Part shown: positions 5,827 through 11,745 of the stretch, piece after piece
Numbering within the stretch: the first letter of the stretch is position 1
Layout: each line of letters begins with the position of its first letter
Assembly (NCBI GenBank): GCA_012267605.1
Contig: JAAXGF010000400.1
Span: 1 to 11,745 of the forward strand
DNA: 11,745 bases
Source: Alphaproteobacteria bacterium
Lineage (GTDB): Bacteria; Pseudomonadota; Alphaproteobacteria; JAAXGF01
Reading direction: 5' to 3'
Made by a program: the position numbers and the translations under genes
Notes under the pieces: generated by a model
What the model saw: the letters and a program-made list of their open reading frames with translations, nothing else
Databases searched by the model: none
Told to the model about the DNA's origin: nothing

Positions 5827-5889
5827 TGTAGGAGCGATCTCTAGGTCGGGACCGTTTGCGCGCCGCAGGGCAAGATGCCCTGCCTACGG
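5827..5889. repeat. 63-nt palindromic element, copy B (after oxidoreductase copy 3)
   Basis: This copy has the same length and ends as the element at 4621-4683, with the 8-bp hairpin GCAGGGCA/TGCCCTGC at 5865-5883. The sequence preceding it, right after the stop codon (GGACGTACGCGATT), also resembles the flank after copy 2. A TAGGTTAGGTTGAACGA repeat follows at 5897-5913. It could fold in the transcript after copy 3, but no U tract makes it a standard terminator. Confidence 0.7.
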
Positions 5890-5969
5890 TAGTGCATAGG
5901 TTAGGTTGAACGACCTTTGACATTGAATCACCGGAAAACATTCGGTTTATGCGCCGGGCTAGAACGGCG

Positions 5970-5975
5970 AAGGGA
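5970..5975 (+). promoter_or_regulatory. Ribosome binding site deciding the start of the double metal-binding protein
   Basis: AAGGGA stands 7 nt before the ATG at 5983. A longer in-frame opening from 5917 lacks a Shine-Dalgarno and would add 22 residues not resembling the module, so 5983 is preferred. Confidence 0.6.
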
Positions 5976-5982
5976 AAGCACG

Positions 5983-6339
5983 ATGCGCGTTCTTCATATC
6001 GCTGATTGCATCAATGAGACCTGTCCCTGGTCCGGCGATCCGGTGCAATCCGATTCCCTAACGAAATATAACGGCAATGTGGTGGGTTTTTGTAATCCCG
6101 GCTGCCGCGACACGTTCGATAGCGCAGTCCGCCATTTCGACGAGGCGAAGAGAGGCGCGGGGCGAACTCCGGATATCGCCGATGCCATCAATGAGACTTG
6201 CCCTTGGTCGGGCAAGCCGGTACATGCTGATTCCCTTACCGAATATGACGGCAATGTTGTAGGGTTCTGTAATCCAGGTTGCCGTGACAAGTTTGATAGC
6301 GCAGTCCGCCATTTCCAGGAGTCGCAGACTTCCCGGTGA
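5983..6339 (+). CDS. Small protein of two tandem YHS/TRASH-like cysteine modules
   Basis: This 118-aa soluble protein is built from two near-identical 47-residue modules, residues 6-52 and 65-111, matching at 40 of 47 positions. Each has the pattern INETCPWSGxPV ... DSLT-Y-G-NVVGFCNPGCRD-FDSAVRHF. The three cysteines per module (C14, C37, C41 and C73, C96, C100) and the C-x3-C knuckle in FCNPGC resemble YHS/TRASH metal-binding domains and short CPWSGKP-type proteins that I recall from proteobacteria. A metal (Zn, Cu or Fe) or thiol-redox role is plausible but not shown. The first module has an extra cysteine (C9) that the second lacks. There is no signal peptide or membrane segment. It lies 221 nt after the oxidoreductase array on the same strand, with repeats between, so it is probably a separate transcription unit. 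Confidence 0.8.
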   Translation: MRVLHIADCINETCPWSGDPVQSDSLTKYNGNVVGFCNPGCRDTFDSAVRHFDEAKRGAGRTPDIADAINETCPWSGKPVHADSLTEYDGNVVGFCNPGCRDKFDSAVRHFQESQTSR

Positions 6340-6370
6340 CGAGCGAATTCTAGTTTTCTGTAGGGTGGAA

Positions 6371-6463
6371 TCAACCGAGTGAATAAGGAGGGCGATAGAA
6401 ATCCATCAAGCGCGTGAATAGCGAGCGATCAACTGAGCGAACAGCGAAGGCGATAGAGATCCC
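6371..6463. repeat. Three-unit degenerate tandem repeat, TCAA..GTGAATAGCGAGCG..TAGAGATCC type
   Basis: Three units follow one another at 6371-6404, 6405-6427 (truncated) and 6428-6463. Each begins TCAA-N-N-G-N-G-N-GAA. The first and third end in GCGATAGA-ATCC. A relative lies at 415-448. Unit lengths (34, 23 and 36 nt) and divergence do not suit a CRISPR array. Nothing else is visible in this stretch except the ribosome binding site of the next gene. Confidence 0.55.
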
Positions 6464-6586
6464 ATAGAAAATCCCCTGCCCACCGTTTCTCTCTGCGCAG
6501 GATTATCAACCGTCAAGCTCTCAGTTTCCCTTTTATCTCACAACTAGTTCCAACTCCTAATGCAAAGAAATAAAAGGAGCATAACC

Positions 6587-7453
6587 ATGACACACACAAG
6601 ATCGACACTGATTGTACTCTTCATAGCCGCACTGGCGTGCCCGGCCGCGATTGCCCAACCGCCCGTGTTATTCTTTGACGCCAACACGCAGGATGAGAAC
6701 GATGACGCGTGGGAAAACAGCGGTTCGGCTGGGGGAGCGGTGCCGCAAACCGATGACCGCCCCATACTTGAAGAGGGCACCGTGGAGGTCGCCGGCATGT
6801 CCTTCTTCACGAAATATTACACGGTGCCCGATTCCCACGCGGTATTCGCCAACGACGAACCCCTTGACGACGCTCCCGTGGTATTCCTCGAAAGTTGGAC
6901 ATGGGGCTCCTTGGTGAGAATCAACGGCGGCCGATTCCCGGGCGAGGCGGAGGAGCATCATATGTACGGCATTCATTCTAATGCGCCGGAAGAAACCCAG
7001 ACCATGCGCGTCATGCTGCCCTTTGACGCGGAGGATTGGGGATGGATCGACAACGTGAATATCATGCAAACCGCCATTGGCATCCGCGAAGATCACGAGT
7101 CCATCGCGGACACCGGTTTGGATCTCGGTCAAGGCGTCTGGCGTTTCATGCACGTTGCCTTTGAAAGCGGGATTGCCGTGACGTTTTATCTTGATGGCGA
7201 GGAAACGGGCGAAGTGCCGTCCGAGGTGACGTTCGACCCCAAACACCCGATGAATCTGCACGCGTTATTTGCCAATAGCGCCGGGGAATCAGTACAAGCG
7301 TGCAACTGTTCAGCGGTCAACTTCAAGTTGTGGGACCGGTGGCTCAGCGCGGATGAGATCAATGCCGACATCGCTCAAACGGTTGGGGGCGCGGCAGTGG
7401 AGGCGATTGACAAACTCGCTACAACGTGGGGGCAGGTAAAGTACGACCAATGA
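6587..7453 (+). CDS. Secreted LamG/concanavalin A-like domain protein
   Basis: The 288-aa exported protein starts at the ATG at 6587, chosen because AAGGAG (6574-6579) lies 7 nt upstream; an ATG at 6560 lacks this. Residues 1-23 form a classical signal peptide (positively charged MTHTR, hydrophobic core, AIA before Q24). The rest is an acidic, beta-rich jelly roll. GVWRFMHVAFESGIAVTFYL plus DG (183-204) is the typical LamG core, and NFKLWDRWLSADEI (245-258) is the usual closing strand and helix. LamG-like folds bind carbohydrates or proteins at the surface. I see no enzyme motif. A C-terminal tail ending KLATTWGQVKYDQ resembles tails I recall on Poribacterial LamG-like proteins. Two cysteines at 239 and 241 (ACNCS) could bind metal or form disulfides. 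The gene has its own spacer on both sides. Confidence 0.82.
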   Translation: MTHTRSTLIVLFIAALACPAAIAQPPVLFFDANTQDENDDAWENSGSAGGAVPQTDDRPILEEGTVEVAGMSFFTKYYTVPDSHAVFANDEPLDDAPVVFLESWTWGSLVRINGGRFPGEAEEHHMYGIHSNAPEETQTMRVMLPFDAEDWGWIDNVNIMQTAIGIREDHESIADTGLDLGQGVWRFMHVAFESGIAVTFYLDGEETGEVPSEVTFDPKHPMNLHALFANSAGESVQACNCSAVNFKLWDRWLSADEINADIAQTVGGAAVEAIDKLATTWGQVKYDQ

Positions 7454-7486
7454 GCCTCATTCCGCAGAAATGACCACGCTAAGGAA

Positions 7487-7516
7487 GCGCAGTTTTCTCC
7501 GTAAAACTCGCCTTCT
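7487..7516 (+). terminator. Weak candidate terminator after the LamG-like gene
   Basis: GCG-AGTTTT (7487-7496, one bulged base) can pair with AAAACT-CGC (7503-7511) across a 6-nt loop, 33 nt after the stop codon. The following CTTCTT is only a poor T tract, so termination is tentative. Confidence 0.25.
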
Positions 7517-7663
7517 TGGTTGAATCTTCACGGGCAAGCAGCCGCGTCGGCTTATCAAAACCAAATTCATCATGGATGCCGGTGCCTAGTAGGTGGACTT
7601 GCGACGCCGCTTTATATTCTGCACCGTCACATCAACTGTTCAGCAAAAGGAGAGAGCACTGCT

Positions 7664-7822
7664 ATGGAATGGATAGTCATTGGCGGGATAGTCTTCCTAG
7701 CGTATGTCTTAAAACCTAAAAGGACATTAAAGGCGCTTGATCGCATAGTTGTTTTCGCGTTTGTGGTCTTTTTTGCGGTTTTGGTTGCTTATGGCCTCGC
7801 ATCTGTTCTTTCTTTATGGTGA
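7664..7822 (+). CDS. Small hydrophobic membrane protein, two predicted membrane segments
   Basis: This 52-aa protein has AGGAG (7648-7652) 11 nt before its ATG. It consists of a short hydrophobic N-terminal segment (IVIGGIVFLAYVL, 4-16), a basic loop (KPKRTLK, 17-23) and a long second hydrophobic segment (28-52). The positive loop between two helices predicts a hairpin with both ends outside. I do not recognise the family. A longer in-frame opening from 7520 adds residues without hydrophobic or family features, so it is not preferred. The coding case rests on the ribosome binding site and the clean membrane topology. The gene converges with the glycosylase gene 149 nt downstream. Confidence 0.5.
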   Translation: MEWIVIGGIVFLAYVLKPKRTLKALDRIVVFAFVVFFAVLVAYGLASVLSLW

Positions 7823-7971
7823 ATATGTCCCCGGGATTCGTCCCTTAGAAACCCCATTAGTTGCCCGCCCCGTTTTCACCTCTTTACGCACGACTTTCAC
7901 GTTTCACATGCGTTCCCTCCGCTTTCATATTCCCCTCTCGTGGTCTTACCCGCCTAGGATTAAGTGTCGGT

Positions 7972-8589
7972 TTATTGGGGACGCAAATCTCCATGTTTGT
8001 ACATATACCAACTGGCGATGCTGCGTTGTGGTTTCCATTTCTGTGCCACTTTCTCCAGACCTTCGAGGTCATCGACATCCAATCCGTAGAGAGAGGACAT
8101 CGATCTCCGCAACGCGAGATCTTTCACTGGAAACACGTCGATTCTGCCAAGACCAAAAAGCAGATACATGTCGACGGTCCAATCGCCAATACCCTTTACC
8201 TCTGTGAGTAACCGTCGGATAGTAGAATCATCCTCCTCATGGAGTGTGGAGAAGTTTAGTTGTTGTGTTTCGGTTCTGCGCGCCAAATCCAATAAGTACC
8301 CGTACTTCCGATTCGATATGCCGGCATCAAGTACCTCCTGCTCTGACAGAGACAGGAGTTGTTTTGGGGCGGGAACTCCGGATTCAAAAAGTTTATGAAA
8401 GCGATGAATTATCGTGTTGGCGGCATGTTTCGAGAGTTGCTGTCGGACAATGGAATCGCACAAGAAATCAAAAGCAGCGTGCCCTGGAGCCAGGGTGCAC
8501 GGGCCAACGATATCAATGACTTCGGCGAGTATATGGTCCTTCGCACACAGTTGATCGCAAATGGATTCTATGTTTAGGGATTGGGACAT
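7972..8589 (-). CDS. DNA-3-methyladenine glycosylase (HhH-GPD superfamily, AlkA/Mag-like)
   Basis: This is a base-excision repair enzyme removing alkylated purines such as 3-methyladenine from DNA, 205 aa, which matches the short Mag-type glycosylases rather than the longer E. coli AlkA. SIVRQQLS (47-54) matches the family's I-V-x-Q-Q-I-S helix. LTEVKGIGDWTVDMYLLFGL (128-147) is the helix-hairpin-helix. DVFPVKDLALRR (151-162) carries the expected catalytic Asp157. WKPQRSIASWYMY (185-197) is the characteristic C-terminal motif. Arg49 sits where Gly is common in IVGQQ. Start: ATG at 8589 with a weak GAGAG about 6 nt upstream. It is the last gene of the minus-strand group, 132 nt after the PhyH-like gene. 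A functional link to its neighbours is unlikely. Confidence 0.93.
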   Translation of the reverse strand: MSQSLNIESICDQLCAKDHILAEVIDIVGPCTLAPGHAAFDFLCDSIVRQQLSKHAANTIIHRFHKLFESGVPAPKQLLSLSEQEVLDAGISNRKYGYLLDLARRTETQQLNFSTLHEEDDSTIRRLLTEVKGIGDWTVDMYLLFGLGRIDVFPVKDLALRRSMSSLYGLDVDDLEGLEKVAQKWKPQRSIASWYMYKHGDLRPQ

Positions 8590-8721
8590 AAGGAACTCTC
8601 TTTTAGTTTGGCGCAGTCTCTCAGGATTCTCGGTTGTTTGTCTATCCGATTAAACTTACCGCTGGTCTTGAGTTATTGTAGAACTGCGGCGACTCTTGCT
8701 TTCGAATCACCAAAATTCGCT

Positions 8722-9561
8722 TTACCGCCTATCACCCGAATCGGCTCTGGGATTGTAGCCCAGCCGCATACATCCGGTTAATTGGCTGACGGACAACGCC
8801 CCGGATCCAAAAATGCGCGTATAGGTAAGCCCGTCGCGAGACTTCGTTTCCGCGGGCATGTAGCAGACGCTAAACGCCCGACGCGGCACATCGCTGGAAT
8901 TCACGCCGGAACTGTGGAACATCCAATTGTGCATCAGCACGACCTCGCCCGGTTCCAACTCCAACGGAATCGACTCGGACTCCGCCACAATCCTCTCCTG
9001 CCGGGTACGGCGTTCGTCAGGTCGAGTCAGGGGGACAAGGGTACGACGATGAGAGTTGGGAATAATCCAGACGCAACCATTCTCTTCCGTCGCCGGGTCA
9101 AGCGCCGTATAGATGGTGAGTAACGGTTCCCGGTCAAGATGCGACCACCGGTCTTGATGCCAGTTCAACTGAGTGCCTTCACGCGCCGGTTTGTTCATAA
9201 ACATCGCCCGGTAGCAGGTGATGGGAGTCTCTTCACCGTAAACCTTCGCGCACGCCTCCCGGAATACCGGTTTCTGCATGTATGACAGGAAGAGCGGATC
9301 AAACTCGAGCGACTGAATCTTGCGGTACGACAGCGTCGCACCCTTGTGACCGTTAGTTTGCGGTCCCGGACCGTCCTTGCCCGGTTCTCGGTCGAGTTGC
9401 ATCAACATCCGATCATAGTCCAACGGCGCTTCGCCAAGCATGATATCATCTATCCGGCTTTGAAGCGCTCGAAGTTCTTCACCGGTTGCCACCCGACCGA
9501 TTCGGGCGTACCCCTCCTCCCGGTAGTGCTTCCATTGTACGTTTGAAATGTAGCTTGCCAT
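8722..9561 (-). CDS. Phytanoyl-CoA dioxygenase (PhyH) family Fe(II)/2-oxoglutarate oxygenase
   Basis: This is a putative non-haem iron dioxygenase of 279 aa, cytosolic, that would hydroxylate a small molecule using O2 and 2-oxoglutarate. GGAGG 7 nt before the ATG at 9561 fixes the start. The double-stranded beta-helix iron ligands are visible: H135 and D137 in NWHQDRW, and distal H216 in HNWMFHSSGVN. R227/R228 (PRRAFSVCY) can bind the 2-oxoglutarate carboxylate. LTIYTALDPATEENGCVWII plus PNSH (148-171) and ELEPGEVVLMHNWMFH (201-216) are the typical PhyH strands. The true substrate is unknown. PhyH paralogues are numerous in Poribacteria-like genomes and most are uncharacterised. It starts 45 nt after the stop of the LRR-dockerin gene, so co-transcription with that secreted protein is likely. 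The small TCAGT/ACTGA palindrome in the gap is too weak to call a terminator. Confidence 0.93.
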   Translation of the reverse strand: MASYISNVQWKHYREEGYARIGRVATGEELRALQSRIDDIMLGEAPLDYDRMLMQLDREPGKDGPGPQTNGHKGATLSYRKIQSLEFDPLFLSYMQKPVFREACAKVYGEETPITCYRAMFMNKPAREGTQLNWHQDRWSHLDREPLLTIYTALDPATEENGCVWIIPNSHRRTLVPLTRPDERRTRQERIVAESESIPLELEPGEVVLMHNWMFHSSGVNSSDVPRRAFSVCYMPAETKSRDGLTYTRIFGSGALSVSQLTGCMRLGYNPRADSGDRR

Positions 9562-9606
9562 ACATAACCTCCGTTCAAATTCAGTTTTTACTGACTGCTG
9601 CTTTTA

Positions 9607-11556
9607 TCAGAACTGATTGGCTACAAACACCAAATCGAAGACATTCACAACTCCATCCCCATTCACGTCCGCTTCAGGCTTGTCCGTCCCCATCGCCTGC
9701 GCTACCATCACCAAATCCAAAATATTCACCACTCCATCTCCATTCACATCCGCCGGATTCTTCGGTTTCACTCGCAGGTACATCTCGCCGTCGAGATTCG
9801 GTAACTCATGCTCCGTATTCACCAGCCCGCTAGCCACACCTTGCACCTCCTCCGGCAACGTGATGACCTGCGGTTTCCCGCTATGATTGTACACCGCCCA
9901 GCCGTTCGTAAACTCTCGAATATAAAGCCCTTCTGTCTCTTGATACAGTTGCCCCTTCTCACCAACCGGTTTGCCCAAATCCGCATCCCAGAAGTCGTAC
10001 CAGTAGTGATTATGACCACTGTAACCGTTGGTAAATACCACATATCCATCGGAATGGGTGAGAGTGAGCGTCGTGGAGACTCGCATCCAGCGCAGGTTGT
10101 AGGGGCTGTCGGGCGGTTGTGAGGGGATTGCTTCACCCTCGTAGGCGTTGATGCGCGGCTCGCGAAGATTGTCGTCTAGCCAACGCAACGAGTTCTCAAC
10201 CTTAGATAGAGCAGCTTCAAGTTCATCCCCGGTTGCCATATGAGGTACGCCGGTCTCCATAAACCCACCGTTGATGTAAGGTCCGGTGCGGGGTATGATT
10301 CGCTGATTGGTATTGCCCACGATTAAAAAATCGGGGCGGGTGTTAGCGCGTATGCGTCGAAGAATATTGTCACGGGCGCGCTGTTCCGCTTCAAAGCCGC
10401 TCCAACCGACAGATACCGGCTTAACCTCTTTCCACCAGTCGAAAAATATGCCGTCGTAAAATCCGCATTTGTCTAGGGCAATAGCTTGCGCCACAATCAT
10501 ATCTTGAACGTCCGGGTGCGTAAAGTCAATAACATGCCACGTTTCCCCGACTCTATTACCATTTTCGTCGCGTACCCAATAGGGTGAGTCTTCGGGGAAA
10601 TATTCAGGATTAGCATCGCGCATCCTGATTTCCGACAGAAATATCATATTGGGATTTATGGCGAGATGGCTGTCGCGAAGCGTGATGGCGTGATTGGACT
10701 GACCAAGTACATACCACCTGCCATCGATATTGCGGTAATTATGGCCAAAGATTAGACGTGAAAACACGAAGTCATGCAGCGTACGGCGCTCTACATCGGG
10801 AAGATTGGGTTTGTTCAGGATTCCTCCCCACGGCGCGAATATTGATGGGTAGGTTCTATTTTCGAGGCGCGGCTGTAAGGGAAGCGGCGGTTCCTCGCAA
10901 ATTTCATCGTAAGTAAAATGTTCAAACGCTATATGGTCAAGCGGGCTGTGATCGAGGATGTAATTGTCGTGAATTTCCAGATGTACTAGCTCCGGGAGTG
11001 CTGCGATGGGGCGTACATCCGTAATCTTATTGTCGCGCAATCGCAATTCGCGCAAGCGTTTGAGATTCTGCAAGGGCGTGATGTCGGAAATGTTGTTACG
11101 GCTTAAGTTAAGTGTTTCAAGCCACGTTAAGTGTCGTAAAACGCTGATATCTGTAATTTGGTGGCAAGTGCCCGCGTCCAAGTGTTTCATGCGCGTGAGG
11201 TTCGCAAGCGGACTGATGTCGTCGATTCGATTTCTCCAAAAGAGTAACACTTGCAATTTGGTCAGTTCCGATATGGGGGACAAATCGGTTATAGCATTGT
11301 GGCGAATGTCTAGGTTGATGAGATTTGTGGCGAATTCTATGCCGTTTAAAGACCTAATGCTACGCTTTCGCGCACTTAACCGACGCAGGTCACGCATCAG
11401 ACCTTCCGTCAACATGCTATTTGGAGGTAGTTCTAGTGCCTCATAAATCGCTGCGCGCAGGTTGGGGTCGGGGATGTGAACGGGTTGCGCGAACGCAGCG
11501 TCCCCCAAAACGAAAGTGAGCAGAATACCAAGTGTGATTTTCTGTCGGAAGTTCAT
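9607..11556 (-). CDS. Secreted multidomain protein: internalin-like LRRs, GHL15-like putative glycosidase region, C-terminal dockerin
   Basis: A 649-aa exported protein. AAGGAG about 6 nt before the ATG at 11556 fixes the start. Residues 1-23 are a signal peptide (AFA before Q24). PDPNLRAAIYEAL (29-41) is the cap found in internalin-like proteins. About six SDS22-type leucine-rich repeats of 22-23 residues follow (79-210), e.g. LQVLLFWRNRIDDISPLANL and LETLNLSRNNISDITPLQNL. Residues about 230-590 resemble GHL15-type putative glycoside hydrolases (TIM barrel): VIDFTHPDVQDMIVAQA (342-358) precedes CGFYDGIFFDWWKE (364-377), whose D368 and D373 are candidate catalytic acids. The C-terminus is a pair of F-hand calcium motifs, DVNGDGVVNILD (603-614) and DVNGDGVVNVFD (630-641), the hallmark of a type I dockerin. 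It would work at the cell surface or outside the cell, binding and possibly cleaving glycan. It lies 31 nt after an upstream gene fragment and 45 nt before the PhyH gene. Confidence 0.9.
   Translation of the reverse strand: MNFRQKITLGILLTFVLGDAAFAQPVHIPDPNLRAAIYEALELPPNSMLTEGLMRDLRRLSARKRSIRSLNGIEFATNLINLDIRHNAITDLSPISELTKLQVLLFWRNRIDDISPLANLTRMKHLDAGTCHQITDISVLRHLTWLETLNLSRNNISDITPLQNLKRLRELRLRDNKITDVRPIAALPELVHLEIHDNYILDHSPLDHIAFEHFTYDEICEEPPLPLQPRLENRTYPSIFAPWGGILNKPNLPDVERRTLHDFVFSRLIFGHNYRNIDGRWYVLGQSNHAITLRDSHLAINPNMIFLSEIRMRDANPEYFPEDSPYWVRDENGNRVGETWHVIDFTHPDVQDMIVAQAIALDKCGFYDGIFFDWWKEVKPVSVGWSGFEAEQRARDNILRRIRANTRPDFLIVGNTNQRIIPRTGPYINGGFMETGVPHMATGDELEAALSKVENSLRWLDDNLREPRINAYEGEAIPSQPPDSPYNLRWMRVSTTLTLTHSDGYVVFTNGYSGHNHYWYDFWDADLGKPVGEKGQLYQETEGLYIREFTNGWAVYNHSGKPQVITLPEEVQGVASGLVNTEHELPNLDGEMYLRVKPKNPADVNGDGVVNILDLVMVAQAMGTDKPEADVNGDGVVNVFDLVFVANQF
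9629..9753 (-). repeat. DNA-level tandem duplication encoding the dockerin pair
   Basis: Two 44-nt blocks, 9629-9672 and 9710-9753, are 81 nt (27 codons) apart and differ at 6 positions. They encode the two DVNGDGVVN-type calcium loops of the dockerin. The strong nucleotide conservation suggests a recent duplication or selection on both loops. Confidence 0.65.
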
Positions 11557-11587
11557 TGGTTTCTCCTTCTTGATAATCCAGACGGCG

Positions 11588-11745
11588 TCACTGCAGACTC
11601 TCCCCCGGTGAAGTGGTCCACGGCAGATGCTCAGCCTCCCCGTGGTAAAGCGGTATCAATTCTCCCGTTACGTGCTGCGTCTGATCGACCCACCGGCACC
11701 AATCCTCTCGTTCGGTGATGTGATTGGAAATCAACTGCTTGACAT
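11588..11745 (-). CDS. C-terminal fragment of an unrecognised protein (gene enters from the right edge)
   Basis: The reading frame is open from the window end to a TGA at 11588-11590, giving at least 51 residues and ending HGEAEHLPWTTSPGESLQ. Upstream residues include EREDWCRWVDQTQHVTGEL. The tryptophan- and charge-rich sequence looks like real protein, the other two minus frames are interrupted by stops within the segment, and it ends 31 nt before the LRR-dockerin ATG, as expected for a neighbouring gene in an operon. I do not recognise the family. Confidence is limited because only the tail is visible. Confidence 0.5.
   Translation of the reverse strand, partial: VKQLISNHITEREDWCRWVDQTQHVTGELIPLYHGEAEHLPWTTSPGESLQ

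Noticed and set aside
6371..6463. CRISPR array
   Set aside because: Units are unequal (34, 23, 36 nt), degenerate and contiguous without unique spacers. No cas genes are present.
7520..7663. 48-residue extension of the small membrane protein
   Set aside because: Its residues show no hydrophobic pattern or known motif, and the AGGAG before 7664 supports the shorter start.
7823..7971. Gene or terminator between the convergent membrane-protein and glycosylase genes
   Set aside because: No start with a ribosome binding site, no family-like frame and no clear hairpin with a T tract were found.
11476..11718. 80-codon plus-strand frame at the right end
   Set aside because: It overlaps the signal-peptide region of the LRR-dockerin gene and the opposite-strand gene tail. 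No ribosome binding site or family features.

Overview
The window looks like chromosomal DNA of an uncultivated, probably marine or sponge-associated bacterium. It best fits Candidatus Poribacteria or a close PVC-like or Planctomycete-like relative. This rests on recognising protein styles from memory, not on a marker gene: Gfo/Idh/MocA oxidoreductases with an N-terminal YGISHDHA motif, a phytanoyl-CoA dioxygenase-like protein, sialidase-like and GH32-like beta-propellers, a secreted LamG-like protein ending in KLATTWGQVK, and an internalin-like LRR protein with a C-terminal dockerin pair (DVNGDGVVNILDLV). No rRNA, tRNA, transposase, phage gene or CRISPR array was seen.

Layout. (1) Positions 1-1865, minus strand: the first 58 codons of a sialidase-like protein, with a GH32/GH43-like five-bladed propeller protein upstream of it. 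(2) Positions 1866-2218: a divergent promoter region with a good sigma70-like promoter on the minus strand, a weaker one on the plus strand, and a two-hairpin palindromic element between them. (3) Positions 2219-5761, plus strand: three tandem paralogous Gfo/Idh/MocA oxidoreductases, each exactly 329 aa and each preceded by the same ATGGAGGC leader. The spacers between and after them are full of palindromic and dispersed repeats. (4) Positions 5983-6339, plus: a 118-aa protein made of two copies of a YHS/TRASH-like metal-binding module. (5) Positions 6587-7453, plus: a secreted LamG/concanavalin-like protein. (6) Positions 7664-7822, plus: a 52-aa membrane protein. (7) Positions 11745-7972, minus: a possible operon in the order unrecognised C-terminal fragment, LRR/glycosidase-like/dockerin protein, PhyH-family dioxygenase, DNA-3-methyladenine glycosylase.

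How the genes may work together (inference). The left half looks like carbohydrate handling. Sialidase-like and GH32-like propellers would bind or cleave glycans, and the divergent oxidoreductase array could oxidise or epimerise the released sugars or sugar derivatives. The triplication suggests dosage or substrate diversification. The right half combines secreted glycan- or protein-binding architecture (LamG, LRR, dockerin) with a 2-oxoglutarate/Fe(II) oxygenase and a base-excision repair enzyme whose link to its neighbours is probably incidental. The most distinctive signals are the recent tandem triplication with mosaic sequence, the 63-nt palindromic element downstream of copies 2 and 3, and the LRR + glycosidase-like + dockerin fusion.
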